Below, in pieces: positions 1-8,047 of a stretch of 64,000 nt of DNA. This stretch comes from Kibdelosporangium aridum. Its GTDB lineage: Bacteria; Actinomycetota; Actinomycetes; Mycobacteriales; Pseudonocardiaceae. A program made the translations under genes and the position numbers. The notes below the pieces were generated by a model. That model did not search any database. It saw nothing but the letters and a program-made list of their open reading frames with translations, and had not been told where the DNA came from. Each line of letters starts with the position of its first letter. The stretch's first letter is position 1. The stretch covers positions 1-64,000 of the forward strand of contig NZ_FWXV01000004.1 of the NCBI RefSeq assembly GCF_900176515.1, in the 5' to 3' direction.

Positions 1-304
1 TGATCCGGTTGTGGCGCAACGCATGGCAGGAGTTCATCCCGTTCCTGGACTATGACGTGGAGATTCGGCGTGTGTTGTGTTCCACGAACGCGATCGAGTC
101 GTTGAACGCGCGGTATCGTCGTGCGGTGCGGGCACGAGGGCATTTCCCGACCGAGCAAGCAGCGCTCAGTGCCTGTATCTGGTCACCAGGAGCCTGGACC
201 CGACCGGCACCGGGCAAGCCCGGTGGACAATGAGGTGGAAGCCCGCGTTGAACGCGTTCTCCATCACCTTCAGTGACCGCTGGCCGGCCGCTGAAACCTA
301 CTGA
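1..304 (+). pseudogene. IS256-family (mutator) transposase, C-terminal remnant with frameshift
   Basis: Only the C-terminal part of a DDE transposase is present, because the window edge cuts the front. The first frame reads a typical IS256 tail: a Trp-rich start, then FIPFLDYDVEIRRV and TNAIESLNARYRR, then RGHFPTEQAAL. At about base 165 the reading must slip by one base to continue with CLYLVTRSLDPTGTGQARW and PALNAFSITFSDR, the usual IS256 ending, up to the TGA at 302-304. Without the slip the protein ends prematurely at 233. One base appears lost, so the element is probably inactive unless an intact copy elsewhere acts on its ends. No terminal inverted repeat was recognised downstream; a long-hairpin repeat starts about 35 bases later. 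Confidence 0.88.
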
Positions 305-337
305 CAACAACGGCCGGAAACACCCTTCGCGTTACAG

Positions 338-700
338 TCCCGGGAGTGGTGGGGGATGTCCTTTTCTGGGGGTGGGGTTCGTCGAAGTCCGGCTTGTGCT
401 CGGTCTCCCCGGACCGTGTGGATGGCTGGGTGTTTCCGTGAAGCTCGGGTTTTCCGGGTGTCTGCAAAAGATTGCAGCGAGGCCATCCAGAGGGAAGGGA
501 AGGCCTTGTCAGCTTGTATTTCCCCGTGTGGTGGGCCTGGGTGTCCGGCCTGTCTGACGGAACCACGGGGCGTCAAGAGGCGCTGTGGGCCGGGTTGCGT
601 AGGCCGACCTCCTGACACCCCATGGTTGGACAAGCCCAGCCCCAAACCGGAGGGAACCCCACACCCCTGTGCTACCGCACCGAAAATCAGCCTCACACGA
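338..700 (+). repeat. Long-hairpin intergenic repeat, copy A
   Basis: This gene-free stretch is the first of three related copies in the window; the others are at 23755-24030 (with an inverted end module at 24283-24390) and 33248-33690. It opens with gggagtggtgggggatgtcc, shared with the other copies, and has a central inverted repeat whose arms lie at 561-580 and 608-627. Differences between copies mostly keep or only weaken pairing in the stem. It ends with a single tgctaccgcaccg unit, which is expanded to an array in copy B. No coding frame was recognised. A MITE-like element or a structured RNA are both possible. The stretch 701-777 shows nothing recognisable. Confidence 0.7.
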
Positions 701-777
701 AAAGGCTTGGATCCACCGCGCGTGATCCGGCGAAATTCAGAGGGCGCCAACAGTCGGGCCCCTCTGGTTGACTTAAA

Positions 778-826
778 TCAAGGGCTCCCCTGAATGGCGG
801 GATTTGTCGCCACTCGGGGGAGCCGT
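778..826 (-). terminator. Terminator hairpin with conserved apical loop (copy 1)
   Basis: The arms ggctcccc and ggggagcc enclose a smaller stem (tggcg/cgcca) capped by ggatttgt. It lies 13 bases beyond the stop codon of the leftward protease gene, so it probably terminates that transcript. A near-identical hairpin, including the same loop, sits at 28690-28739 downstream of another leftward gene. Confidence 0.65.
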
Positions 827-838
827 AAGAAGTGAAAC

Positions 839-1645
839 CTAGCGCGGCAGTGTGCAACCCGAAGCAGTCAGGTTGAACTGGTTGCCCGCGCCAATGCACG
901 CAGGAATGTTGTAGATCTGCTGCCCGTACTTGTAACCAGTGCGAACCGTGACCTGACCGGACTGGCTGACCTCACACGGGTTGTTCAGCGTGCAGCGGCC
1001 GCCGCTCTCATTGGCCGTGTTGTTGACCGCGACAACCTTGCCCGAAGCCGTGTCGATCACGGGCGAACCCGAAGTGCCGCCGATGGTGTTGCACGTCGAC
1101 TGGGAGGCGTACCGCACCGAGTCGCGCCACGTCCACACGTCCTCTTTGAGCTGATACGCGAAACCGTCGACCCGGCAGTTGTAGATGCGCTTCCAGTAAC
1201 CCGACACGACCTGGATGCTCGTGCCCGCGGCCGGTCGCGTCGTGGTCAGTTCGAGTGCGCGTGAGCCGAACTGCTGCTGGATCTGCGCGTACGTCTGGGT
1301 GAGCTGGTAGAAGGAAACGTCGGTGTCCTTCATCGTGGCGTACGCGAGTTTGGTGGCGCGCAGCGTGCCGAGGTTCTGGCCGGCGCCGTTCAGCAGGGTG
1401 AACGTCCGCGACGAAGCCTGGTTGAGGATGACCTCGTTGGCACCCATGAACTTCACGCAGTGACCGTTGGACATCACCAGCGCCGGGTCGGTGTCCCTGG
1501 CTGCCGGCGGGCGCACGACCGAGCCGGAGCAGTTGCTCAGTGCCACGATGCCGGTGAAGTCGGCTTGCACGGCGTGGGCCGGGGCGGCGGCGAAAGCGCC
1601 GATGGACAGGGCTGCGAGCAGCGTGCCAGCTACACGCTTGATCAT
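839..1645 (-). CDS. Secreted trypsin-like serine protease
   Basis: The 268-residue product starts with a Sec signal peptide (MIKRVAG..., hydrophobic to about residue 22, AHA cleavage motif near 25). The mature part resembles chymotrypsin-fold peptidases: a His motif SNGHCVKF (His62), a plausible Asp109 in KDTDVSF, and a Ser motif GGTSGSPVID (Ser192). Several Cys pairs fit an exported disulfide-bonded enzyme. The ATG is preceded by GGAAGGA at good spacing. It is transcribed alone, away from the epimerase gene, and ends at a strong hairpin. Substrate unknown. The GTSGSP variant of the canonical GDSGGP is common in actinobacterial secreted proteases of this class. Confidence 0.85.
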   Translation of the reverse strand: MIKRVAGTLLAALSIGAFAAAPAHAVQADFTGIVALSNCSGSVVRPPAARDTDPALVMSNGHCVKFMGANEVILNQASSRTFTLLNGAGQNLGTLRATKLAYATMKDTDVSFYQLTQTYAQIQQQFGSRALELTTTRPAAGTSIQVVSGYWKRIYNCRVDGFAYQLKEDVWTWRDSVRYASQSTCNTIGGTSGSPVIDTASGKVVAVNNTANESGGRCTLNNPCEVSQSGQVTVRTGYKYGQQIYNIPACIGAGNQFNLTASGCTLPR

Positions 1646-1727
1646 GATGAGGGTCCTTCCAATCGCAGGGTCCCTCCAGCGTCAACGCTGCGCGAGCGAA
1701 GTACCACCCGCCGTTAGGCTGCAAATC

Positions 1728-2621
1728 ATGAGTCTGGAGATCGTGCACGGCACCGCTCGGGCCGTGATCACCGAAACCGGAGCGGGGCTGCAGGCCTATG
1801 AGGTCGACGGCGTGCCGTTCAGTGAGACGTACGGCTACGGCGAGACACCGCCTTTCGGTTCCGGTGCGGTGTTGGTGCCGTGGCCGAACAGGACGGCGGG
1901 CGCCCAGTGGCACCTAGACGGCGAGCTGCAGCAGCTCGACGTGTCCGAGCCCGCGCGCGGCAACGCCATCCACGGCCTGGTCCGCCGTCTACAGTGGACA
2001 GTCCTGGAGCATGTGGCCTCGTCGGTCTCGCTCGAGGTGGAGATCGAGCCGCAGCCAGGTTGGCCGGTGCGGTTGCGTACCACCATCGCGTATTCGCTCG
2101 ACGACACCGGACTCACTGTTACGCACGGAGTGCATAACGTCGGCGACCGCCCGACGCCCTTTGGTGTTGGCACGCACCCGTATCCCCGTGCGGGCAACGA
2201 CTCGACGGACTCGTGCACGTTGCAGCTGGCTGCGACGACAGTGCTGCCGTTGGACTCGGCGCGCATGGTTCCCAGCGGGCCTCCGATGCCGGTCGCCGGT
2301 ACTGAGTACGACTTCCTTACCGCACGGCCTTTGCGTGACGTGCAGCTGGACACTCCTTTTGGCGGCTGCTTGCCTGGAGAAGACGGTCTTGTCCGGCATG
2401 TGGTGACCGGCCCGTCCGGCGGGGTCGAGCTGTGGGCCGATCCGGACTTCAAGTGGGTCCAGGTCTTCACGCCGGGCGAGTTCCCCGGACGCGGCAGGGC
2501 GATCGCGATCGAGCCGATGACCTGCCCGCCGGACGCGCTGAACTCGGGCACGGACCTGATCACGCTGGCCCCAGGGGAGTCCTGGGCGGCCCGTTGGGGA
2601 ATAAACCCAATAAGTACCTGA
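1728..2621 (+). CDS. Aldose 1-epimerase family protein
   Basis: The predicted protein has 297 residues and a galactose-mutarotase-like beta-sandwich sequence: an N-terminal GAGLQAYEVDG, then LVPWPNRTAGAQW, an NAIHGLVRR motif carrying the usual active-site His, a VGTHPYPRAG motif with a second His, and a C-terminal AIAIEPMTCPPDALN whose Glu is the expected general base. The family interconverts alpha and beta anomers of aldoses in the cytoplasm. I chose the ATG at 1728 because the frame further upstream is antisense to the protease start and does not match the family. The short divergent spacer to the protease gene probably holds both promoters. Confidence 0.87.
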   Translation: MSLEIVHGTARAVITETGAGLQAYEVDGVPFSETYGYGETPPFGSGAVLVPWPNRTAGAQWHLDGELQQLDVSEPARGNAIHGLVRRLQWTVLEHVASSVSLEVEIEPQPGWPVRLRTTIAYSLDDTGLTVTHGVHNVGDRPTPFGVGTHPYPRAGNDSTDSCTLQLAATTVLPLDSARMVPSGPPMPVAGTEYDFLTARPLRDVQLDTPFGGCLPGEDGLVRHVVTGPSGGVELWADPDFKWVQVFTPGEFPGRGRAIAIEPMTCPPDALNSGTDLITLAPGESWAARWGINPIST

Positions 2622-2680
2622 AGTACTTGACGTACCTCACGGCCTCGGGAGAAAATGGACACCGACCGAGAGGGAACGTC

Positions 2681-3088
2681 ATGCACTTCGACAGTTACAC
2701 CGACGCCCGCACCCATCTCAAGGACTTGTTGGACGCGGCGGAAAAGGGACGGGTGGCGACCATCCGCCGCGACCACGCACGTACCGCGGTGGTCGATGTC
2801 GTTCGGCTGCAACATGTCTTGGTCACGATGAACCAGCCACGGGCCCATGTGGTCGCGGAGGCCGATGGCTGGTCGGTCTTCATCCCCGGCTTACCGATCT
2901 CGGCCGATGGCGCGTCGTTCGACGAGGCCATCACCGAGATGATCACGTCGTTGCGCGAGTACGCGGAGGACTGGCAGGAGCGGCTCTTGGAAACCCCCAA
3001 CCACCGCGACAACTGGGGCTTAGTCCAGTTGATCGGCCTGAGTGACGATGCCCAACTGCGTGAGTGGCTGGTTGGGGTCGCTGAGTGA
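2681..3088 (+). CDS. Putative antitoxin with Phd/YefM-like N-terminus and HicB-like C-terminal part
   Basis: The 135-residue protein begins with a segment typical of Phd/YefM antitoxins (residues 1-47: YTDARTHLKDLLDAAEKG, then RRDHARTAVVDV), a DNA-binding dimerisation fold. It continues with a HicB-like half (about 55-102): AEADGWSVFIPGLPISADG followed by FDEAITEMITSLREYAEDW. The final 30 residues (NHRDNWGLVQLIGLSDDAQL) are a tail I cannot place. The ATG has a GAGAGGGA ribosome site. Its TGA overlaps the GTG of the next gene, the classic arrangement of a toxin-antitoxin operon. Expected role: neutralise the downstream toxin and repress the operon. The functional assignment rests on family resemblance only. 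Confidence 0.7.
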   Translation: MHFDSYTDARTHLKDLLDAAEKGRVATIRRDHARTAVVDVVRLQHVLVTMNQPRAHVVAEADGWSVFIPGLPISADGASFDEAITEMITSLREYAEDWQERLLETPNHRDNWGLVQLIGLSDDAQLREWLVGVAE

Positions 3089-3489
3089 GCGAGCAGTCGC
3101 CGACCCCAGACGACCACGACCGCTTCTGCCAGATCGAAGGTTGGATAGGCGTTCGATCTGGCACGCACATCACCTACGAGCTCGGTCTGCCCGACGGGCG
3201 TGTCCTGCGCACACGCCTGTCGGACAGACAGACGTACGGTCCTGACCTGTGGCAGCACATCCTGCGTGACCAACTGGAGGTCGACGAGCCCACCTTCTGG
3301 GCCTGTGTCAACGACGACGAAAAACCCGACCGCGGCATCGCCAAACCCCGCCCCGACGCCCTTCCGGTCGATCTCGTGCACCTGCTCATCACTCGCCTGG
3401 GCCTGCCCGAGCGAACAGTCGCCACCATGACCAGAAAGGAAGCCATCGCTCGGATCGACGCCTACTGGGAACAAGCCGACGGCGCATAA
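3085..3489 (+). CDS. Putative HicA-like toxin partner
   Basis: The 134-residue protein is co-translated with the upstream antitoxin through a GTGA overlap. Residues 11-45 (FCQIEGWIGVRSGTHITYEL, then LPDGRVLRTR) resemble the HicA/YcfA pattern, in which a Gly-Ser/Thr-His stretch carries the catalytic His (here His28) of an mRNA interferase. The protein is about twice as long as ordinary HicA and adds a conserved-looking segment YGPDLWQHILRDQLEVDEP and FWACV, then a C-terminal helix. Related actinobacterial proteins are often annotated as translational repressors of TA systems. It could also be a non-toxic partner; no activity can be shown from sequence. Confidence 0.55.
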   Translation: MSEQSPTPDDHDRFCQIEGWIGVRSGTHITYELGLPDGRVLRTRLSDRQTYGPDLWQHILRDQLEVDEPTFWACVNDDEKPDRGIAKPRPDALPVDLVHLLITRLGLPERTVATMTRKEAIARIDAYWEQADGA

Positions 3490-3593
3490 GTCATGACTGT
3501 GCTGCCGTGCCTGGGCCATGCACTGTGCCCTCGAACCTTGACAAACGATAAGGCGCCACACCGTTCTCGCCGGAGAATGGCAGGCTTGGCCTC

Positions 3594-4013
3594 ATGACCG
3601 AGCAGGCCACGCTGATCGAGTACGCGGACCACTGGGTGCTGCCGTACCGCGACATGCTCGTCATCCAGTTCCGCGTGACTCGTCAGCTCACGTTCGATTT
3701 GGACGGTGACGCGCAGATCCAGATCGAGCAGCCGTTCCAGCTCACCCTGAACGCATCCGGGCGTGGCGGGAAGGCAGCCACGCCCATCGAACTGGTCCCG
3801 GAACGCCACGAGATAGTGCCCGCGTTCTCGTTGCTTCTCGCCCGCATCACTTCGGCCATCGCATACAAGAACGGCACCCTGCAGGTCGACTTCGACAACG
3901 GCACCCGCCTACGCGTCCAACGCCACCCCCTCTACGAAGCCTGGAACGCCACCGGCCCCGGCAACCTGCACATCGTCGCCCCACCCGGCAACGACCTCGC
4001 CGTCTGGACCTGA
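3594..4013 (+). CDS. DUF6188-like protein of unknown function
   Basis: The 139-residue acidic cytoplasmic protein has no signal peptide or membrane segment. It looks like a small beta-rich domain: LPYRDMLVIQFRVTRQLTF, then a central PFQLTL strand, a helix near residues 70-85 (PAFSLLLARITSAIAYK), a strand pair LQVDFDNGTRLRVQRHP, and an ending WNATGPGNLHIVAPPG. This pattern fits DUF6188, frequent near toxin-antitoxin and polymorphic-toxin immunity loci in actinobacteria. It lies about 100 bases after the HicA-like gene on the same strand, so it could be a third member of that locus or an independent gene. Function unknown. Confidence 0.65.
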   Translation: MTEQATLIEYADHWVLPYRDMLVIQFRVTRQLTFDLDGDAQIQIEQPFQLTLNASGRGGKAATPIELVPERHEIVPAFSLLLARITSAIAYKNGTLQVDFDNGTRLRVQRHPLYEAWNATGPGNLHIVAPPGNDLAVWT

Positions 4014-4023
4014 CCACCCCCGC

Positions 4024-4133
4024 GAGATGCACACTCCAACCCCCTGAGACGCACTCTCCGGCACCTTGAGTCGCACGTTCCGGCATCATGAAATGCGCGT
4101 TCCGGCACCGTGGAGTTGCCTCGCAGCACCTGG
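4024..4133. repeat. Five-unit 22-nt tandem repeat
   Basis: Units start at 4024, 4046, 4068, 4090 and 4112, an exact 22-base period. The best-conserved part reads gcgcgttccggcacc in unit 4, with close variants in units 2 and 3; units 1 and 5 are degenerate. It lies just after the DUF6188 stop. It is too short and spacer-less to be CRISPR. Iterated protein-binding sites or a slipped-strand repeat are possible. Confidence 0.75.
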
Positions 4134-4148
4134 CCGCGGATGCACTCC

Positions 4149-4274
4149 ATGTGCTGCCACCCCCACAACCCCTCGGAGCCGACCAAAGTGGCGGCCATCC
4201 TCCGCGAGCTCGTCGCGAACTGGTCCAACTCCCATCCCCTCTGGGACAACCACTCCGCGCCCGACTACCTATGA
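4149..4274 (+). CDS. Small ORF or gene remnant, 41 residues, unknown
   Basis: This short frame starts at an ATG and has almost exclusively G or C at third codon positions, a strong coding signature in this genome. Its translation includes PSEPTKVAAILRELVANW and ends LWDNHSAPDYL, which looks like a fragment of a globular protein. There is no convincing ribosome site and no recognised family, so it may be the surviving tail of a deleted gene. The following stretch to the GNAT stop at 4489 shows nothing I can name. Confidence 0.25.
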   Translation: MCCHPHNPSEPTKVAAILRELVANWSNSHPLWDNHSAPDYL

Positions 4275-4488
4275 ACCCGGCCCGCTGGCTCGAAACTGCG
4301 ACGACCACTACGCCGAGCGCAAAGCAGCAATCCCTTGCAATCATGGGAAGTCACGTAGACAGCTTTCCGCGCAACCACCCACGCCACACCAACCAGCCGT
4401 CGCCACTTAGTGGCGGCCGTCAATGTGACCCTCCACGGGAGTGTCGCGCGAGCCGTGCGCGGCCAAGATGGATGCCATCACCCAGCTT

Positions 4489-5010
4489 TTAGTCCTTGAC
4501 GTCGTCGACCCGTCGTCCGACGAAGATGACGTCGTGGATCACCCCGTCCAGGTCGGCGACGCCCGGCAGACGTCCCCACACCTGGAAGCCGAGGGACTGG
4601 AACAGCCGGATGCTGGGCTTGTTGCTGGCGAAAATGGTCGTTGCCAGCGTCCGGGCTCCCAGTTTCGGCGCGTGTGTGATCGCTTCACGCAGCAGGTAGC
4701 GGCCTTGCCCTCGGCCGCGATGGTCGGGGTGCAGGTATACCGCGAGGTCCAAGGTCGAGTCATACCCGCGTCTGCCGTTGAGAAAGGGTTCCATGGACAG
4801 GTATCCGGTCACGGTTCTCGGGTCGTCGGGCTTGTAGCCGACCCAGATGGGGTGCCGGTCGGGGCGGGCGTCGTCGAACCATGCTTGCCGTGAGGCAACA
4901 CTGACTGGTTCCAGGTCGCAGGTACTCGACCTGGCGAGGACTGCGGAGTTGTAGATCTCGACGATCGATGGCAGATCTTCTTGCGTGGCAAGGCGATGGC
5001 AATAGGTCAT
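4489..5010 (-). CDS. GNAT-family N-acetyltransferase (phosphinothricin acetyltransferase-like)
   Basis: The 173-residue protein carries the GNAT core: an N-terminal strand-helix (HRLATQEDLPSIVEIYN), a central LDLAVYLHPDHRGRGQGRYL whose RGRGQG loop is the acetyl-CoA pyrophosphate-binding motif A, and a C-terminal half ATTIFASNKPSIRLFQSLGF typical of the Pat/Bar subgroup that acetylates small amines or amino acids. It sits 16 bases downstream of an XRE-cupin regulator on the same strand, a recurrent pairing. It is probably co-transcribed with and controlled by that regulator. The exact substrate cannot be read from sequence. Confidence 0.85.
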   Translation of the reverse strand: MTYCHRLATQEDLPSIVEIYNSAVLARSSTCDLEPVSVASRQAWFDDARPDRHPIWVGYKPDDPRTVTGYLSMEPFLNGRRGYDSTLDLAVYLHPDHRGRGQGRYLLREAITHAPKLGARTLATTIFASNKPSIRLFQSLGFQVWGRLPGVADLDGVIHDVIFVGRRVDDVKD

Positions 5011-5026
5011 GGCTGCTCCTCGGTGC

Positions 5027-5623
5027 TCACGGAAGGACGACCATCAGGACGTACCGGACCGGATCACGGCCGCAACTGCGGAACCGCGACGGTCCCCACA
5101 ATCGGAACCGCAGGCAGTCGCCGGTGCGAAGTTCGTGGACGCTGTCGTCGACGCTGACCTCCAGCGCGCCTTCGAGCACCCAGATGTGATGTTCCAACCC
5201 AGGAACGGGCGATCCGTCGTAGGAGATGTCCGCATCCGGTCCCAAGACGCATTCGACGAGTTCACCGCGCAGTCCAGGATGCGGCGGGGACACCGAGCGC
5301 CGCGTGAAGCCCGAGGTCTCGTCCCGCCAGACGGCCTGCTGATCACCACGCACCAGCTGCGGAGGCTCTGCCTCGACCTCAGCCAGTAGCTGGGACATCG
5401 TCCTTTCGTACGCCAGGCACAACCTGCTCAGCAGTGCCGTCGTCGGGCTGATTTCCCCTCGTTCCAGTCGTGACAGGGTCGAACGGCTGATGCCTGTGTG
5501 TCGCGCCAGCTCTTCCAGCGACCATCCACGTTCCATCCGCAACCCGGCAAGCCGGGCGGCCAGGCGGACATCGAGCGCTTCAGCGCCGGACTCAGGTGGT
5601 GAATCATGCGGACGAGTTCTCAC
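5027..5623 (-). CDS. XRE-family transcriptional regulator with cupin domain
   Basis: The 198-residue protein joins an N-terminal helix-turn-helix (about residues 20-75: LARHTGISRSTLSRLERGE) to a C-terminal cupin sensor domain (about 110-195: GLEHHIWVLEGALEVSV, then ELRTGDCLRFRLWGP). Such regulators repress small metabolic or resistance operons and respond to a small molecule bound in the cupin. The start is a GTG; the only nearby ATG is out of frame. The GTG lies inside an inverted repeat (5619-5649), so the protein likely represses its own promoter and the downstream acetyltransferase. Confidence 0.88.
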   Translation of the reverse strand: MRTRPHDSPPESGAEALDVRLAARLAGLRMERGWSLEELARHTGISRSTLSRLERGEISPTTALLSRLCLAYERTMSQLLAEVEAEPPQLVRGDQQAVWRDETSGFTRRSVSPPHPGLRGELVECVLGPDADISYDGSPVPGLEHHIWVLEGALEVSVDDSVHELRTGDCLRFRLWGPSRFRSCGRDPVRYVLMVVLP

Positions 5624-5678
5624 ATTTGAGAGAGTATCCCAGATGTGAGATATAGGAAGGCTTTTCTCTTACGTCGAC
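5619..5678 (-). promoter_or_regulatory. Probable autoregulated promoter and operator of the XRE-cupin gene
   Basis: Read leftward, a -35-like gtcgac (5673-5678) is followed after 18 bases by a -10-like tatatc (5649-5654). Overlapping the expected transcription start and the GTG codon is an inverted repeat, ctcacatttg (5619-5628) and cagatgtgag (5640-5649), 9 of 10 matched. A repressor bound here would block both initiation and the leader. Assignment to the XRE protein is inference from position. Confidence 0.5.
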
Positions 5679-5713
5679 ATTCATGCGCATCTGCCCAGTC
5701 ATCGGATGAATAC

Positions 5714-5744
5714 GGTTGTGTAACCCGATCAGGGGTGGTGTAAC
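5714..5744 (+). promoter_or_regulatory. Direct repeat upstream of the GH95-like gene
   Basis: Two copies of an 11-mer, ggttgtgtaac (5714-5724) and ggtggtgtaac (5734-5744), lie exactly 20 bases apart, two helical turns. The second ends 3 bases before the GTG start. They could be tandem regulator sites; no regulator gene for them is evident. Confidence 0.35.
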
Positions 5745-5747
5745 ACG

Positions 5748-8033
5748 GTGATTCATCGTATGTTTGCCCCCGTGGCGGACGTGTCAAGGAGGACATTCCT
5801 GGGGGCCGCGGCCCTCACCAGTGGTTGGGTGGTCGGCGAGCCGGCCGCGTGGGCTGAGCCCGAGAGTCGAAAAGACCGCGTTTACGAGCAGATCGTCGCC
5901 GACGCCCGGATGGTCTGGCGGCGCGTGCCGACAGGGTGGGACAACAGCCCCTTCTTGGGCAACGGGTTCCTCGGCGTGCAGGTCTACCAGGGCCCCGAGC
6001 CGAACGTGCTGCGCTTCATGCTCAGCCACAGCCTCGTGCAAGACCAACGCGCGCAATGGGAAGCGGCGGTCGGCCTGTCCAGGCTGCCGATCGGTTTCCT
6101 GACGCTCACGCTGCCCGGCGCCGTCACCGCGGTCGACTGGACCCTCGACCTGTGGAACGCCGAGCTCAAGGGCACGGTGACGACCACACAAGGCAGCCTC
6201 AAGTTCGAAGCACTGGTGCACAACGAAAGCGGCGTCCTCCTGGTTTCGACGACCGGTGACGCGCAATGGGGTTTCACGCCGTTGCCGTCGCACACCACGC
6301 GTCAGATCAGGATCCCACCGGAGTACGTGGGCAATCCCACGCCGGCCATCGGTCCCAACTATGTCGAGCAACCGCTCATCGCGGGCGGTGGCTACAGCAC
6401 CGCTTGGCAGGAAAGACAGTTTGGCACCCGGAAGCTGCTCACGGCGGCTGTGCACTACGGCTACCCCAACTCGACGGGGCTGGCCGAAGCGCTCGCCAAG
6501 GTCAAGGTCCTGCCGAACGTCGCGTCGCACCGCGCCTGGTGGAACGCGTACTACACCCGCAGCCTGGTTTCCGTTCCGGACAAGTGGGTGCAGCGGTTCT
6601 ACTGGATCCAGCTGTACAAGATGGCTTGCGCGACAAGGAGAAACGCGCCGGTTGTGACCGAGTGGGGGCCGTGGTTCCCTGACGGCGGTGGTAGCTGGAC
6701 GGCGGTCTGGTGGAACCTGAACGTCCAGGTCTCGTATCCGCTCGTGAACGGCTCGAACCATCCCGAACTGGACGCGGTTACCGAGACTTTCCGGCGATAC
6801 CACGAGAATCTCGCGTTCTCGGTCCCGCCGGACTACCGCGACGGCAAGACGTACGCGCTCGCGCATCCCGGCGACCGGACGTTGCGGTCAGGCGGGCCGA
6901 AGCTGGGTTCGCAGATCCCCGACCATGCCACGGTCGGCAGGCCGGGCACGACCACCAAGACCGACCAGACCGGCAACCTGATCTGGGCGATGCACGGCGT
7001 CTGGGTGTCCTATCAGCACACCAGGGAACGCTGGGTGCTGCAGGACGTGCTGTTCCCGATCCTGACCAAGGCGCTGAACTTCTACCTGCACTTCCTGACC
7101 GAAGGCAGCGACGGCAAACTGCACCTGCCGCTCACCCGCTCACCGGAGGTCGCCGACGCGAGCGACTGCACGTACGACCTGTCGTTGATCCGTTGGGCCG
7201 CAGGGATTCTGCCCAAGCTGGCCGAGGAGTTGCGGGTCGAACCGGACCCGCGGTGGCGGGACGTGGCGACCAGGCTTGTTCCGTATCACGAGAACGAGAC
7301 GGGTGTCATGATCGGCGACGGTGTGGCGCTCACCGCGTCGCACCGCCACTTCTCGCACATGCTGTGGATGCACCCGTTGCGGGAGAAGACGTGGGACAAC
7401 CCGGCTGATCGCGACATCATCAAGCGCACGTTCGACCATTGGTCGAGCATGCGTTCGGCGTGGGCCGGTTACAGCTATCCGGCCGCGTCGACGATGTCCT
7501 CGATGATGGGCCAGCCCGAACAGGCGCTGGCGTATTTGCGCCATTTGTTGGACGGCAACGTCATCGGCATCGCCAAACTGATGCCGAACACGATGTACAA
7601 GGAAGGCTCGAACCTCGCGATCGAGAGCCCGCTCACCGCGGCACAGTCCGTTTTGGACATGGTGATCGACAGCGATCCGGACCTGGTGAAGGTTTTCCCG
7701 GCGCTGCCGTGGCCGGACGCGTCGATAGCGGGTCTACGTACGCAAGGCGCCTTCGAAGTCGACGCCTCACGCCGGGCCGGTCGCACCGAGTGGATCAGGA
7801 TCCGCAGCTGTGCGGGTGCGCCTTTGTCGCTGCGTCACGGACTTTCCGGCGAACTGGACGTACGGGACGAACGCGGGCGGCGGCTGCCGTGGCGGGAAAC
7901 GTCGCCCGGCACGATCGCGATCCGGCTCAGGCGCGGTGAAACAGCTGTCGTGACCCCGCGTGGCAGCAGGCCGGACTTGCGGCCGAGGGATGTTCCGGCG
8001 GCGAGTGCCGCCCCTCAATGGGGTATGGCCTAG
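5748..8033 (+). CDS. Tat-exported glycoside hydrolase, GH95-like
   Basis: The 761-residue protein starts with a twin-arginine signal (VSRRTFLGAAALTSG, residues 13-27). Near the N-terminus it has WDNSPFLGNGFLGVQVY, the opening motif of GH95 (alpha-L-fucosidase/galactosidase) enzymes. It continues with HRAWWNAYYTRSLVSVPDKW, EWGPWFPDGGGSW and NLNVQVSYPLVNGSN, where an Asn is the expected base-assisting residue. A mixed (alpha/alpha)6 barrel region spans roughly 250-670 and a beta domain follows. The family hydrolyses terminal alpha-L-fucosyl or galactosyl residues outside the cell. The start is a GTG; an in-frame ATG four codons on is an alternative. Specificity is uncertain. Confidence 0.8.
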   Translation: MIHRMFAPVADVSRRTFLGAAALTSGWVVGEPAAWAEPESRKDRVYEQIVADARMVWRRVPTGWDNSPFLGNGFLGVQVYQGPEPNVLRFMLSHSLVQDQRAQWEAAVGLSRLPIGFLTLTLPGAVTAVDWTLDLWNAELKGTVTTTQGSLKFEALVHNESGVLLVSTTGDAQWGFTPLPSHTTRQIRIPPEYVGNPTPAIGPNYVEQPLIAGGGYSTAWQERQFGTRKLLTAAVHYGYPNSTGLAEALAKVKVLPNVASHRAWWNAYYTRSLVSVPDKWVQRFYWIQLYKMACATRRNAPVVTEWGPWFPDGGGSWTAVWWNLNVQVSYPLVNGSNHPELDAVTETFRRYHENLAFSVPPDYRDGKTYALAHPGDRTLRSGGPKLGSQIPDHATVGRPGTTTKTDQTGNLIWAMHGVWVSYQHTRERWVLQDVLFPILTKALNFYLHFLTEGSDGKLHLPLTRSPEVADASDCTYDLSLIRWAAGILPKLAEELRVEPDPRWRDVATRLVPYHENETGVMIGDGVALTASHRHFSHMLWMHPLREKTWDNPADRDIIKRTFDHWSSMRSAWAGYSYPAASTMSSMMGQPEQALAYLRHLLDGNVIGIAKLMPNTMYKEGSNLAIESPLTAAQSVLDMVIDSDPDLVKVFPALPWPDASIAGLRTQGAFEVDASRRAGRTEWIRIRSCAGAPLSLRHGLSGELDVRDERGRRLPWRETSPGTIAIRLRRGETAVVTPRGSRPDLRPRDVPAASAAPQWGMA

Positions 8034-8047
8034 TACGGTGTCCACCC

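Noticed and set aside
1467..1727. N-terminal extension of the aldose epimerase
   Set aside because: The extension is antisense to the protease signal region and lacks family similarity; the ATG at 1728 is better.
5784..6866. Antisense open frame within the GH95-like gene
   Set aside because: No ribosome site or family features; the opposite strand carries a full glycosidase.
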